From Streptomyces sp. NRRL F-6131 (GTDB taxonomy: Bacteria > Actinomycetota > Actinomycetes > Streptomycetales > Streptomycetaceae): DNA of 44,580 nt. Position numbers and translations under genes: made by a program. Of the stretch, positions 1 through 8,103 are shown piece by piece. The stretch's first letter is position 1, and every line of letters begins with the position of its first letter. The notes under the pieces were generated by a model that saw only the letters and a program-made list of their open reading frames with translations, searched no databases and was not told the origin of the DNA. The stretch covers positions 1-44,580 of the forward strand of contig JOHN01000062.1 in NCBI GenBank assembly GCA_000719695.1, read 5' to 3'.

Positions 1-129
1 GTGATCGAGGCGGGGGGAGAGGGGGGAGAGGGGGTCCTGGTGGGCCGGAGATCCGGCCCGCCGCGGATCGGCGCCGCGGATCGACGCCGGGGATGGGCGC
101 CGGGGATGGGCGCCGGGGCCGACGCCGGG
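1..129. other. Downstream flank with short GC-rich repeats
   Basis: No gene is supported here. The stretch downstream of the TetR stop is very G-rich and contains two copies of GATGGGCGCCGGG plus related GATCG(A/G)CGCC units, probably low-complexity sequence. The open frame crossing it on the plus strand is antisense to the TetR gene and has no family resemblance. Confidence 0.5.
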
Positions 130-858
130 TCAGTGCGGGAGGCGGAGCGACAGGCCGTCGAGGACGACCTCCAGGCCGTAGGTGAACTTCTGGTCGCGCA
201 GCCGGGCGGGGTTCTCGACGGCGTCGGCCACGGCCGCCGCGAAGGCGTCGGCGAGGAAGTCGTGCCCGGCCACCGCCTCCTGGGCGGAGGGCATCATCCG
301 GGCGATGAACTCGGCCTCGGTCTGGCCGCTCCGGGCCACGGTGGTGAGGAAGGCGGCCTCCGTGGTGCTCATCCCCAGGACGAAGGAGAGCACGGTGTCG
401 ATGGCCCGTGAGGGCTCCGGGAAGCCGGCGGCCGAGAACAGCCTGGCCATCCGCTCCGAGACGTTCACCAGGTTGGGGCCCAGGTAGACCAGGCCGGCCT
501 GGCCGATCACGGTGCCCAGCCAGCGGTGGCGCAGCGTGGTGGCGCGGAAGGACTCGCAGGTCGCGGTGACGTCGGCGCGCCAGTCGGCGGTGCCGGGGTC
601 CGGTACGGGGATCTCGCCGAAGACCTCGTCCACCGCGAGTTCGATCAGCTCGTCCTTGGTCGCGACGTGCCGGTAGAGGGAGGTCGCTCCGGCATGGAGG
701 CGGGCGCCGAGCTTGCGCATCGAGAGCGACTCGACGCCGTCGGCGTCGAGCATCGCGATCGCCTCGCGGACGATCGCGTCCCGGCTGAGCACGGGCTGTT
801 CGGGCTCGCGCTGGGGGCGGGCCCACACGGACGGGATCGGGTTCGTCTTGGCGGCCAC
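130..858 (-). CDS. TetR/AcrR-family transcriptional repressor
   Basis: A DNA-binding repressor that probably controls the divergent drug exporter beside it. The N-terminal helix-turn-helix lies at about residues 22-70 (DAIVREAIAMLDADG, then SMRKLGARL and SLYRHVATKDEL). The rest is an all-helical ligand-binding domain of the TetR C-terminal type. The frame is open further upstream, but the GTG at 858 has AGGAGG eight bases before it, so it is preferred over the ATG at 912. That gives 242 residues, normal for the family. The gene is divergent from the MFS exporter, and a perfect 11-bp inverted repeat lies in the gap. Autoregulation and exporter control are inferred from this layout. The inducer is unknown. 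Confidence 0.9.
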   Translation of the reverse strand: MAAKTNPIPSVWARPQREPEQPVLSRDAIVREAIAMLDADGVESLSMRKLGARLHAGATSLYRHVATKDELIELAVDEVFGEIPVPDPGTADWRADVTATCESFRATTLRHRWLGTVIGQAGLVYLGPNLVNVSERMARLFSAAGFPEPSRAIDTVLSFVLGMSTTEAAFLTTVARSGQTEAEFIARMMPSAQEAVAGHDFLADAFAAAVADAVENPARLRDQKFTYGLEVVLDGLSLRLPH

Positions 859-932
859 CGGCTGGTCCTCCTGAGGATCGGCGAAGGAAATCCCTGCGTA
901 CACCGTTCGCATTAGCGTACAGGAATCAGGGT

Positions 933-968
933 TGCGCACACTGTACGCACTGTGGAACAGTGTGCGCA
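933..968. promoter_or_regulatory. Palindromic operator between TetR gene and exporter
   Basis: TGCGCACACTG (933-943) and CAGTGTGCGCA (958-968) are perfect inverted 11-mers around a 14-base spacer. Further GTAC-centred copies (GCGTAC at 915 and 994, GTACGC at 943 and 982) flank it. It lies where both divergent promoters must sit, as expected for a TetR operator. Confidence 0.7.
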
Positions 969-1015
969 TCGACGGAACATCGTACGCACCGGGCGTACTG
1001 CGGAGGGGAAAAGAC

Positions 1016-2527
1016 ATGGAAGGCCGTAACCCACGGCGCTGGTGGATCCTGATCGTGCTGTGCCTCAGCACGCTCGTCCTGGTGGTCGACAGCATGGCGC
1101 TCACCGTGGCGGTGCCGTCGATGACCGAGGACCTCAAGGCCACCGCGCAGGACACGCAGTGGATCCTCGACTCCTACATCCTGGTCTTCGCCGGCCTGCT
1201 GCTGACCTCCGGAAGCCTCGGCGACCGGTTCGGCCGCCGCAAGGTGATGATCATCGGTCTGCTGCTCTTCGGCGCTGCCTCGCTGGCGGCGACGCTCTGC
1301 ACCAACCCCGGTGAGGTCATCGCGAGCCGGGTGGCGATGGGCGTCGGCGGTGCGCTGATCATGCCCTCGACCCTGTCGATCCTGATCACCGTCTTCGAGG
1401 AGGACGAGCGGGGCAAGGCCATGGCGGCCTGGGGCTCGGTCTCCATGCTCGGCCTGGTCGGCAGCCCGGTGCTGGGGGGCGTGCTGATCGACCACTTCTC
1501 CTGGCACTCGATCTTCTTCATCAACGTGCCGGTGGTGGCCCTCGCGATCACGGCCGCACTGGCCCTGATGCCCGAGTCCAAGGGCCCCTGGCAGAAGCCG
1601 GACCCGCTGGGCGCCGTCCTCTCCGCGGTCGGCATGACGGCGATGATCTGGTGGATCATCGAGATCCCGAAGCACGGCGCCTTCGGCGGCGACTCGCTGA
1701 TCTCCCTGGCGGTCGGAGTGGTGGCCCTGGTCGCCTTCGTGATCTGGGAGAACACGGTGGCGGAGCCGATGGTGCCGCTGGCGCTCTTCAAGAAGCGCAA
1801 CTTCAGCGGCGGCTCGCTCTCACTGACCCTGGTGCAGATCGGCAACGGCGGTCTGCTGCTCGTCCTCACCCAGTACCTGCAGTTCGTGCTGGACTACTCG
1901 CCGGTCAAGGCCGGACTGGCCTTCGTGCCGATGGCGATCGCCGCACTGGTCGGCAACGGCGCCGGCGCCGGTCTGAGCGCCAAGGTCGGCCACCGCCCGC
2001 TGGTCCTGGTCGGCATGGCGATGATGGCCGGCTCCTTCGCCCTGCTCAGCACGGTCGACGCGGACACCGGCTTCACCGTCCCGGCGGTGGCGCTCGCCCT
2101 GCTCGGCCTGGGGGCCGGCCTCGCGATGCCGGCCGCGGTCGGCGCGCTGATGGGCGAGATCCCGCCCGAGAAGGCGGGCGTCGGCTCCGCCCTGAACGAC
2201 ACCATCCAGCAGGCCGGCACCGCGCTCGGCATCGCGATCCTCGGATCGCTGCTGGCCAGCGGCTACGCCGACAAGATGCCGGCCGGATCCTCCGAGCAGG
2301 CCAAGCAGTCGATCGTCGGCGCGCTGGCCGAGGCCAAGGGCGAGCCGGGTCTGGTGCACGCCGCCCGGGAGGCCTTCACCTCGGCGATGTCGACCACGCT
2401 CACGGTGAGCGCGGTGGGTGTCGTGGCGGCGGGCCTGCTGGCCGCGGTGGTGCTGCGGAACAAGAAGCCGGGCGCCACCGAGGCGCCGGAGGCCCCGAAG
2501 GGGGACGTCGCCGAGCTGGCGGTCTGA
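1016..2527 (+). CDS. MFS drug exporter, DHA2 (EmrB/QacA) family
   Basis: A proton-coupled efflux pump of the 14-helix DHA2 family in the cytoplasmic membrane. The 503-residue length and about 14 hydrophobic segments fit the family. The loop after helix 2 carries motif A (GSLGDRFGRRKVM), and helix 5 carries a motif C-like run (GSVSMLGLVGSPVLGGVL). The ATG at 1016 follows GGAGG at 1002-1006. An in-frame upstream extension to 932 would run through the operator and is rejected. It is divergent from the TetR repressor, so it is most likely induced by its own substrate. The substrate cannot be read from the sequence. A strong hairpin follows the stop codon. Confidence 0.92.
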   Translation: MEGRNPRRWWILIVLCLSTLVLVVDSMALTVAVPSMTEDLKATAQDTQWILDSYILVFAGLLLTSGSLGDRFGRRKVMIIGLLLFGAASLAATLCTNPGEVIASRVAMGVGGALIMPSTLSILITVFEEDERGKAMAAWGSVSMLGLVGSPVLGGVLIDHFSWHSIFFINVPVVALAITAALALMPESKGPWQKPDPLGAVLSAVGMTAMIWWIIEIPKHGAFGGDSLISLAVGVVALVAFVIWENTVAEPMVPLALFKKRNFSGGSLSLTLVQIGNGGLLLVLTQYLQFVLDYSPVKAGLAFVPMAIAALVGNGAGAGLSAKVGHRPLVLVGMAMMAGSFALLSTVDADTGFTVPAVALALLGLGAGLAMPAAVGALMGEIPPEKAGVGSALNDTIQQAGTALGIAILGSLLASGYADKMPAGSSEQAKQSIVGALAEAKGEPGLVHAAREAFTSAMSTTLTVSAVGVVAAGLLAAVVLRNKKPGATEAPEAPKGDVAELAV

Positions 2528-2545
2528 CGGGCGGTGAGGAACGAC

Positions 2546-2580
2546 GAAGGCCGGCACCCCGGGGAGGGGCGCCGGCCTTC
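2546..2580 (+). terminator. Terminator after the MFS exporter
   Basis: GAAGGCCGGC (2546-2555) pairs perfectly with GCCGGCCTTC (2571-2580) around a GC-rich 15-base loop, 19 bases after the exporter stop codon. Confidence 0.75.
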
Positions 2581-2592
2581 GGCGTCTCTGCC

Positions 2593-2650
2593 GTGCAGTC
2601 CGTGCAGTCCGTGCAGTCCGTGCAGTCCGCGCGGTCTGCGAAGACCGCGC
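2593..2650. repeat. Tandem 9-bp repeats and second hairpin between convergent genes
   Basis: Four perfect tandem copies of GTGCAGTCC occupy 2593-2628. They are followed by the inverted repeat GCGCGGTCT (2629-2637) / AGACCGCGC (2642-2650). The hairpin could terminate the minus-strand inhibitor gene. The tandem copies have no evident function. Confidence 0.7.
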
Positions 2651-2684
2651 AGCGCGTGCAGTCCATCCGTGCGGCCCGTTGGGC

Positions 2685-3356
2685 TCAGAGGACGATGTAG
2701 TCGGTCTTGTCGTTCCAGCTGCCGCCGTAGGGGTAGCCGAGACCGGTGAGGTTGTAGCAGTTGCCGTTCCACAGGTAGACCGACGGGTCCGGCTGCAGGG
2801 TGCGGTCGTCGTAGAGCGTCAGGTCCCCGCCGTAGCGGAACACGCAGGCGGAGGTGGCCCGGTCGCGGAAGGACCAGTCCGAGAGGTACTTGGTCCCGGG
2901 CTCCGACCAGCGCAGCAGCAGACCGGAGAAGTTGATGTCCTCCCAGAGGCAGGCCCAGCCGGACGGGCAGTCCGAGGTGGACTGCGCCACCTGGCCGCCG
3001 TTGGCGGCGACGTCGGCACCCTTGGCGGCCTGCACGGCCCTTGCCGCCTCCGGGTCGAGGGTGGTGAGCGCCTGGTCGGCCTCGGCGACGCTGTCGTGGC
3101 AGTACACCGCACCGCCCTTCACCTCGGTGCAGACACTGGCGCCGGCCCAGCCCTTGGAGAGGTCGATCTGCTTGCCCCGGTAGGTGGCGATCACCGGCTT
3201 GGACGGCGTTGCCTTCGCCGGGCCGGCGGACTGCTGGGCGTCGGCGGACGGAGCAGCCGGGACGGACGGCGCGGGCGTCGCCGTGGCCGCCGGAGCCGCG
3301 AGCGCGAAGGCGCCCGCGGCAGCGGTGACGACGGCGAGCGTGCGGAAGGAACGCAC
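2685..3356 (-). CDS. Secreted peptidase-inhibitor family I36-like protein
   Basis: A probable extracellular protein of the I36 group, whose founder is the Streptomyces metalloproteinase inhibitor SMPI. The first 30 or so residues form a signal peptide (basic VRSFR start, then an Ala/Val-rich core ending near ATATA). A Pro/Ala-rich linker and a 75-residue segment of unknown role follow. The last 95 residues carry the I36 pattern: CPSGWACLWED near 130, then an aromatic, Cys-containing beta region (SACVFRYGGDLTLYDD, NGNCYNLTGLGYPYGG). GTG at 3356 is chosen because GGGGAG lies eight bases upstream. The 223-residue precursor is longer than SMPI because of the middle segment. The protease target is unknown. 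Confidence 0.8.
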   Translation of the reverse strand: MRSFRTLAVVTAAAGAFALAAPAATATPAPSVPAAPSADAQQSAGPAKATPSKPVIATYRGKQIDLSKGWAGASVCTEVKGGAVYCHDSVAEADQALTTLDPEAARAVQAAKGADVAANGGQVAQSTSDCPSGWACLWEDINFSGLLLRWSEPGTKYLSDWSFRDRATSACVFRYGGDLTLYDDRTLQPDPSVYLWNGNCYNLTGLGYPYGGSWNDKTDYIVL

Positions 3357-3471
3357 GGTCAACTTCTCCCCTGGTGAGTCGTGGCAGGACGGTGCTGCCA
3401 CGACCCAACGCCGGATCCGCCGTTCGCACAATAGTTCCGACGAGGACCGGACAATGGCTGACCGAATTCGG

Positions 3472-4497
3472 TCAGTGGCTTGATTCTGCGGTCTCGATGG
3501 CGACGCCCTCGCCCGGAGCGCCCACGATGCCCTGCGCGACCAGGGCGACGGAGTCCACTTCCTCCCCGGCGCGCCCCCACGGCCCGTCCTTGACGAGCAC
3601 CGTGCGCCGGCCGAGCAGCCGCATGGTCCGCTGGTCGAAGATCCACTCGAAGCGGGTGCCGTCGTGCACCCGTGCGACGGCCACCCCGTGGCGGCCGACC
3701 GCGTCGACCGCGTCCGGGACGGTCGTCACACCCGGGATCCGCGCCGCCACCCGGTACAGGGCGGCGGAGACGGCGGGCGGCGCGACCGTGCCGCAGAGCA
3801 GGTCGCCGATGGCGACGAAGGCCTCCTGGTCGGGGCCGGTGGTCGAACCTGAACCGGCGCCGTGGTTGCGCCGGGCGTCGGCGTAGATGATCTTCGCCAG
3901 GGCCTCGGGATCGCTCGGCAGAGCCGCCAGCATGCGGTAGGTGGGGGCACTCAGGGAGACCGGATCGGGCGCGGGCAGCGGCTGATCGCCGCCGTCCCGG
4001 CGCTGGAGGCCCGGGCGGGCGCCGTTCACCGCCGTCCACCGCTCGATGTTCGTGGTGGTGGTGCTGCGCTGCATCGACCCGTCGGCGGACTCCGCCAGTG
4101 CGGTGCTGTGGCCGACGATCCTGACGTAGGTGTACTGGCCGTCCTGGGCCGACGGCTGGGGTTGGGCCCAGGCGACCTTGGCGACCCGGTCGAGGAGTTC
4201 CACGGAGGCGGCGGTGGCGGGCGGCGCCGGTTCCTCCGGGGAGGAGCCGGGGGCGAGGGTCATCGCGGTGACGGCCGCCGCGGTGGCGACCGCGGCCACC
4301 ACCACCAGGCTCCGCCACCGGGCGGTGAGGCCGGAGAAGGGGCGCGGCCGGGCGAACTCGGCGAGCAGGAAGTCCCGGCGGGCGGCCAGCTGGGAGGGGG
4401 AGGGCTCCGGGTGGGGCGGCGGGGGGAGCAGCCGGGCGAGGTCACGGCGCTCGCAGTGTTCGTCCCACTCGGTGTGGTCGGTGCGTGGGTTGGTCAT
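3472..4497 (-). CDS. CU044_5270-type membrane protein, sigma-factor partner
   Basis: Resembles the CU044_5270 family, proteins routinely coupled to actinobacterial ECF sigma factors. A Pro-rich cytoplasmic N-terminus (about 60 residues, with HCERRDLARLLPPPP) precedes one transmembrane helix (SLVVVAAVATAAAVTAMTL, about 63-81). An extracytoplasmic domain of some 250 residues follows. The ATG overlaps the sigma-factor stop by four bases (ATGA), so the two are translated together. By position it could act as an anti-sigma factor or sensor, but it has no recognisable zinc-binding anti-sigma motif. That role is inference. The downstream end is about 115 bases from the convergent side of the I36 gene start. 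Confidence 0.75.
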   Translation of the reverse strand: MTNPRTDHTEWDEHCERRDLARLLPPPPHPEPSPSQLAARRDFLLAEFARPRPFSGLTARWRSLVVVAAVATAAAVTAMTLAPGSSPEEPAPPATAASVELLDRVAKVAWAQPQPSAQDGQYTYVRIVGHSTALAESADGSMQRSTTTTNIERWTAVNGARPGLQRRDGGDQPLPAPDPVSLSAPTYRMLAALPSDPEALAKIIYADARRNHGAGSGSTTGPDQEAFVAIGDLLCGTVAPPAVSAALYRVAARIPGVTTVPDAVDAVGRHGVAVARVHDGTRFEWIFDQRTMRLLGRRTVLVKDGPWGRAGEEVDSVALVAQGIVGAPGEGVAIETAESSH

Positions 4498-5132
4498 GGC
4501 CGCCTTTCCTGGTGGTGGCCCACGGACTGATGGCTGATGGCGAGACCGGCGGGCGTCGGCGGGGCGGAGGGGACCGGTGGGGCCGGAGGATCCTCGGCGT
4601 CGACGATCCGGCGGAGCTTGTCCCGGACCCGGGAGAGCCGGGAGCGGACCGTGCCGACGGGTATGCCCAGCGCCTGGGCGGCCTCCGAGTAGCCGAGCCC
4701 CGACCAGACGACGAGGGTGAAGACCTCGCGCTCAGGACCGCCGAGTTGGTCGAGCGCGCGGACGGCGGCCGCGGCCGTGTTGGCGTCGGTGATCCGGCCG
4801 ACGACCTCGTCGGCGAAGTCGGGGATCGGGTCGCGGCGGGGCAGCCGGGACATCGCGTCCCGGTGCCGGCGCGCGGTGCGGGCGGTGTTGCGGAGCACGT
4901 TGGTGGCGATGGCCAGCAGCCAGGCGCGGGGGTGGAGCACCTCGTCACGGAGCTTCCTGCGGAGCCGCCAGGCTTCGAGGAAGGTCAGTGAGACGACGTC
5001 GTCCGCGAGGTCGCGGTCCCCGGTGGATCTGTACGCGTGCGCGAAGACCGTGCGAGCGTGCTGATCGTAGAGCTCGGCGAACACCTGGCGCTCGCCGGCC
5101 TGCGTCTGCTTACTGGACAAGGAGGACTCCAC
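4494..5132 (-). CDS. ECF-type RNA polymerase sigma factor (sigma-70 family)
   Basis: An alternative sigma factor that directs RNA polymerase to a small regulon. Region 2 covers about residues 17-85 (FAELYDQHARTVFAHAYRS, DLADDVVSLTFLEAWR). Region 4 covers about 125-175 with a helix-turn-helix (LGYSEAAQALGIPVGTVRSR). The C-terminus is a Pro-rich tail. GTG at 5132 opens the longest frame but has no good ribosome-binding site. A TTG four codons later has GGAG six bases upstream, so the exact start is open. The gene is first in a two-gene operon with the coupled membrane protein. Confidence 0.88.
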   Translation of the reverse strand: MESSLSSKQTQAGERQVFAELYDQHARTVFAHAYRSTGDRDLADDVVSLTFLEAWRLRRKLRDEVLHPRAWLLAIATNVLRNTARTARRHRDAMSRLPRRDPIPDFADEVVGRITDANTAAAAVRALDQLGGPEREVFTLVVWSGLGYSEAAQALGIPVGTVRSRLSRVRDKLRRIVDAEDPPAPPVPSAPPTPAGLAISHQSVGHHQERRP

Positions 5133-5192
5133 GCAGATCTGGTGTCCGCAGGGCGGAGAGGGTTCCAGAGAATCTTGGGGAAGTTGAGAAGA

Positions 5193-5217
5193 CCGGCGCC
5201 CCGGGGCGGGGCGCCGG
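5193..5217 (-). terminator. Terminator of the XRE-DUF397 operon
   Basis: CCGGCGCCCC (5193-5202) pairs perfectly with GGGGCGCCGG (5208-5217) around a five-base loop. It lies 15 bases past the DUF397 stop codon on the minus strand. Confidence 0.75.
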
Positions 5218-5231
5218 CCTGGAGGGGAGGG

Positions 5232-5417
5232 TCAGACGTCGAACTCCCCGTTGCGGATCCCGGCGACGAGGTCGCGCCACTCGGCGAGGGTCAGTTGGGC
5301 TGTCGAGGAGGGCAGGAGGCTGCTCCGGACGTAGACGGCGTCATCGGTGATGGCCACCTCCGGGCAGTTGGTCGCGTCGGCGCAGGCTGATGGCCGGTTC
5401 CAGGTCAACGGTTCCAT
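5232..5417 (-). CDS. DUF397 domain protein
   Basis: A 61-residue DUF397 protein: NRPSACADATNCPEVAITDDAVYVRSS followed by LTLAEWRDLVAGIRNGEF is the usual signature. In streptomycetes these small proteins almost always follow an XRE/DUF5753 regulator and are thought to act with it. The Scr1/Scr2 and BldB-associated examples have been described as toxin-antitoxin-like. It starts three bases after the upstream regulator's stop and is followed by a strong terminator, so the two form one operon. Biochemical activity is unknown. Confidence 0.9.
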   Translation of the reverse strand: MEPLTWNRPSACADATNCPEVAITDDAVYVRSSLLPSSTAQLTLAEWRDLVAGIRNGEFDV

Positions 5418-5420
5418 GGC

Positions 5421-6272
5421 TCAGATTCCCTTCTTGATGCGGTTGATCAGATCGAGCGATTGCTTCGGGGAGAGCGATCGCTCAATCATTCGATCTATGA
5501 TCCGCCGATAGTTGTCCACCTGGTTGCGTTCATGGAGGAACACCGGTCCGCCGACCGCGTCGAGTTGGACGGTGTCGAGCCGTGGGACCGGTCCCGTGGC
5601 GTGGACGATCGCTTGTCCTGCGCCTTTGAAGCCGTCTGCCTCGAACGCAACGACGTGGACGGTCACGTGCGGCAGCTGCGCGAGTTCCAGAACTCTGTCC
5701 AACTGCCTTCGGGTGACTTCCGCCCCGCCGAAGCGCATCCGGAGCGCGGCTTCGTGAACCACGGCCGTGTAGGGATGAGCGCCCTGCTCCATGAGGATCT
5801 CGGAGCGACGCACGCGGTTCTCCACTCGCGATTCCAAGAGCCTTGGTCGCAGCGGTGGATAGGCCTCCTGGAAGATTGCCCTGCTGTACTCCTCGGTCTG
5901 CATCGCCCCGGGCGGGTGGCAGATCTGGTAGGTCATCATGCCCTGGGCGAAGAACTCGAGCTCCGATGTGTCGAGGAAGCCCGTCGGGACGGATCCCCGG
6001 TACTCCTCCCACCAACCCTTGTGGCGCTCGCCCGCCATCCGGGCGAGCGCATCGATGTACTCGGTATCTCCCTCTTCGTACTCGGCGGCGAGAGCTCGAA
6101 CGCGATCAGGCGTGACCGGGTAGTAGCCCTTCTCGATCTGCGTGATCTTTGTTCTGTCGAGGCCGAAGAGGGCGGCGGCCTGAGTCGTGGTGCGGCCGGC
6201 ACAATCTCGCATTTTGCGCAGCTCGATACCCAGCCGCTCCTGCCTGACCGTGGGGATGGCGCGTGGTGGCAT
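5421..6272 (-). CDS. XRE-family regulator with DUF5753 domain
   Basis: A cytoplasmic DNA-binding protein of the helix-turn-helix XRE type common in Streptomyces. The HTH is at about residues 14-70 (LGIELRKMRDCAGRTTTQAA, then DRTKITQIEKGYYPVTPDRV). DUF5753 fills about 95-275 (YQICHPPGAMQTEEYSRAIF, RVENRVRRSEILM, FLHERNQVDNYRRII). The length of 283 is typical. The ATG at 6272 is preceded by GGAGAT about ten bases upstream. It forms an operon with the DUF397 gene and is divergent from a HATPase anti-sigma-type gene, a recurrent three-gene arrangement in the genus. Targets are unknown. Confidence 0.9.
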   Translation of the reverse strand: MPPRAIPTVRQERLGIELRKMRDCAGRTTTQAAALFGLDRTKITQIEKGYYPVTPDRVRALAAEYEEGDTEYIDALARMAGERHKGWWEEYRGSVPTGFLDTSELEFFAQGMMTYQICHPPGAMQTEEYSRAIFQEAYPPLRPRLLESRVENRVRRSEILMEQGAHPYTAVVHEAALRMRFGGAEVTRRQLDRVLELAQLPHVTVHVVAFEADGFKGAGQAIVHATGPVPRLDTVQLDAVGGPVFLHERNQVDNYRRIIDRMIERSLSPKQSLDLINRIKKGI

Positions 6273-6482
6273 GCGTCAAGCATCTCCATGGGTGGCCGAT
6301 CAGTCCAGCCGCATGCGGGTGGCACCCGTTTTCCAGTTTACGTGGCACATGTGAGTTCAAATGCTCTACAGTCTGTGATGCACCGCTCACTGGACGGAGT
6401 GTCATCAACAGTCCGGAACAGGGCAGTTGGCACCCTCGTGCCTCCGTCCGGTGTGCCTCCACCTGCACCGCTGGGAGTCCCC

Positions 6483-6845
6483 ATGTGTAACCGCAACACC
6501 CCCTCCCTCACCGTCGCCCGCGAGGCCCTCCGCTCCGCCATGGCCCTCGCCGGCTTCCGTGCCGACGCCATCGCCGACGCCGAACTCGCCCTCGCCGAAC
6601 TGATCGTCAACGCCTGGCGCCACGGCCGTACGGCCGCGCCCGTCGTGCTCGTCCTCATCCTCGGCCGGACGCTCCGCGTCTCCGTCGGCGACGACTCCTC
6701 CGACCTCCCCGAGCGCCGCGCCCTCGTCGACCTCGCCGAGTCCGGCCGGGGGCTCCAGCTCGTCCAGGGCCTCACTCACCGTTGGGGCACCGAGCCCCAG
6801 AAGCGGGGCAAGTTGGTGTGGTTCGAACTCGACCACGCCGCGTGA
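6483..6845 (+). CDS. ATP-binding protein, anti-sigma (SpoIIAB/RsbW-like) HATPase
   Basis: A 120-residue stand-alone GHKL ATPase domain like those of anti-sigma-factor kinases. The N-box is ELIVNAWRHG near residues 40-48 with the magnesium-binding Asn at 43. The G-box is GRGLQLVQGL near 90-99. ATG at 6483 follows GGGAG at five bases; the longer frame upstream overlaps the divergent XRE gene antisense and is rejected. Its position opposite an XRE/DUF397 pair is the standard one. The partner is probably a sigma or anti-anti-sigma factor elsewhere in the genome. Confidence 0.85.
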   Translation: MCNRNTPSLTVAREALRSAMALAGFRADAIADAELALAELIVNAWRHGRTAAPVVLVLILGRTLRVSVGDDSSDLPERRALVDLAESGRGLQLVQGLTHRWGTEPQKRGKLVWFELDHAA

Positions 6846-6964
6846 CCATGATCGGACTGCTGATCCTCATCATCGCCGCCGCTGTCATCGGCGCCGTCTG
6901 CCGGCTCCGGTCGGACTTCCTTCACGACCGCCACCGCGAGGGCGACCACCGCATATTCGAGTAG
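6842..6964 (+). CDS. Small single-pass membrane protein
   Basis: A short frame starting at GTG 6842, which overlaps the HATPase stop (GTGA), or at ATG 6848. It encodes about 38-40 residues: a hydrophobic stretch (MIGLLILIIAAAVIGAVC) followed by a charged tail (RLRSDFLHDRHREGDHRIFE). The overlap suggests translational coupling to the ATPase. A single transmembrane helix with a basic/acidic cytoplasmic tail is visible. No family is recognised, and it could be non-coding. Confidence 0.5.
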   Translation: MTMIGLLILIIAAAVIGAVCRLRSDFLHDRHREGDHRIFE

Positions 6965-6989
6965 CCGCAAGCTCCCGCGCGCCCGGCCT

Positions 6990-7005
6990 GACCGGCTGCC
7001 CGGTC
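6990..7005 (+). terminator. Weak hairpin after the HATPase operon
   Basis: GACCGG (6990-6995) and CCGGTC (7000-7005) form a six-base-pair stem with a four-base loop in a GC-rich context, 25 bases after the small membrane protein. It is a modest candidate. Confidence 0.35.
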
Positions 7006-7135
7006 GGCCAGGTCGGGGGCGCACCTCATCGTCCCCGCGGCGAGACGCTCCCGTCCATCTGCCGATCGGCGGGAGCAGGTTCCTCCCCGAAGCGCAGCCG
7101 AAGCCCCGACGGGCCGTGCTGCTGGTGTCGGAAGA

Positions 7136-8044
7136 TCAGGCCCCGGCGAGGACCTCGCGGATCACGTGTCGGGCGTTGTCAGCCATCGCCGGGTTGGTGT
7201 CGCGGTAGTACGGCAGGGCGTTCAGGGCCTGGGAGAGGGCGCGACCGCGGCCGCGACGCCAGGTGGCGTCGTCCACGTCGAGGGCCGCGCGGTAGGCCGC
7301 GCGGGCGTCGGACGGGAGCAGGTTCCAGGCCGGCATCAGGTCGCAGGACGGATCGCCCACCCCCGCGCAGCCGAAGTCGATCACCGCTGTCAGCCGTCCG
7401 TCCCCGTCCACCAGCAGGTTGCCCGGCATCAGGTCGGAGTGCAGCCACACCGTCCGCCCGTCCCAGGCGGGGGCGCCCAGCGCGTCCTCCCAGACGGCGG
7501 CCGCGGCGTCGCAGTCGACGCCCTCGTCGGGCAGTGCCCGCAGTTCCTCGATCGCGGCCCTGGTCGACTCGTCGAGCAGCTCGATCGGACCGCCCCGGTA
7601 GGCGGGAGGGGCGTCCGGCAGGGTGAGGGTCCGCACCGCCGTGACGAAGCCGGCGAGGTCCTCGGCCAGTCGCACCGGTTCGCGCAGCGCGTCCGGCCGG
7701 GGGTTGGCGCCCTCCTGCCAGCGGTACACCGACCACGGCCACGGGTAGCCTTCGGCCGGCCCGCCCGCGCCGAGCACCTCCGGGACGGTGACGGGCAGGA
7801 GCGGTGCCAGTCTCGGCAGCCACTCCTGCTCCATCGCCACGTCGGGCGCCCCCCGGTCCACCAGCGGCAGCCGGACCACCATCGTGTCGCCCAGCCGGTA
7901 CATGGCGTTGACGGTGCCCCCGGAGGGGAACCGCGTCACCGGCAGCCCGGCCCACTGCGGGAACCGGCCGGCGACCAGCCGCCGGACGAGGTCCTCGTCG
8001 ATCGGGTGCTGGCCTGGGTGCAGTTCCACGGTGTCGCTGTTCAT
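7136..8044 (-). CDS. Aminoglycoside phosphotransferase (APH)-family kinase
   Basis: A cytoplasmic small-molecule kinase of the APH/choline-kinase fold, 302 residues. The catalytic loop is HSDLMPGN (His202, Asp204, Asn209), followed by the metal-binding VIDFG with Asp223. An N-lobe strand (TMVVRLPL near 54-61) carries Arg where protein kinases have Lys, as is usual in this subgroup. The ATG at 8044 is preferred to a longer read-through frame, which crosses the neighbouring hydrolase out of frame. The gene lies 60 bases downstream of a secreted serine hydrolase on the same strand and may be co-transcribed. A resistance role is possible but not shown; many such kinases have unknown substrates. 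Confidence 0.85.
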   Translation of the reverse strand: MNSDTVELHPGQHPIDEDLVRRLVAGRFPQWAGLPVTRFPSGGTVNAMYRLGDTMVVRLPLVDRGAPDVAMEQEWLPRLAPLLPVTVPEVLGAGGPAEGYPWPWSVYRWQEGANPRPDALREPVRLAEDLAGFVTAVRTLTLPDAPPAYRGGPIELLDESTRAAIEELRALPDEGVDCDAAAAVWEDALGAPAWDGRTVWLHSDLMPGNLLVDGDGRLTAVIDFGCAGVGDPSCDLMPAWNLLPSDARAAYRAALDVDDATWRRGRGRALSQALNALPYYRDTNPAMADNARHVIREVLAGA

Positions 8045-8103
8045 GGGGCACCATCCGACCGGCGCGCGGTCCCGCGGGCAACTGCTTTTCGCCCGCGGGG
8101 CTC

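Noticed and set aside
2593..2628. CRISPR-like short repeats
   Set aside because: The four 9-bp units are directly adjacent with no spacers.
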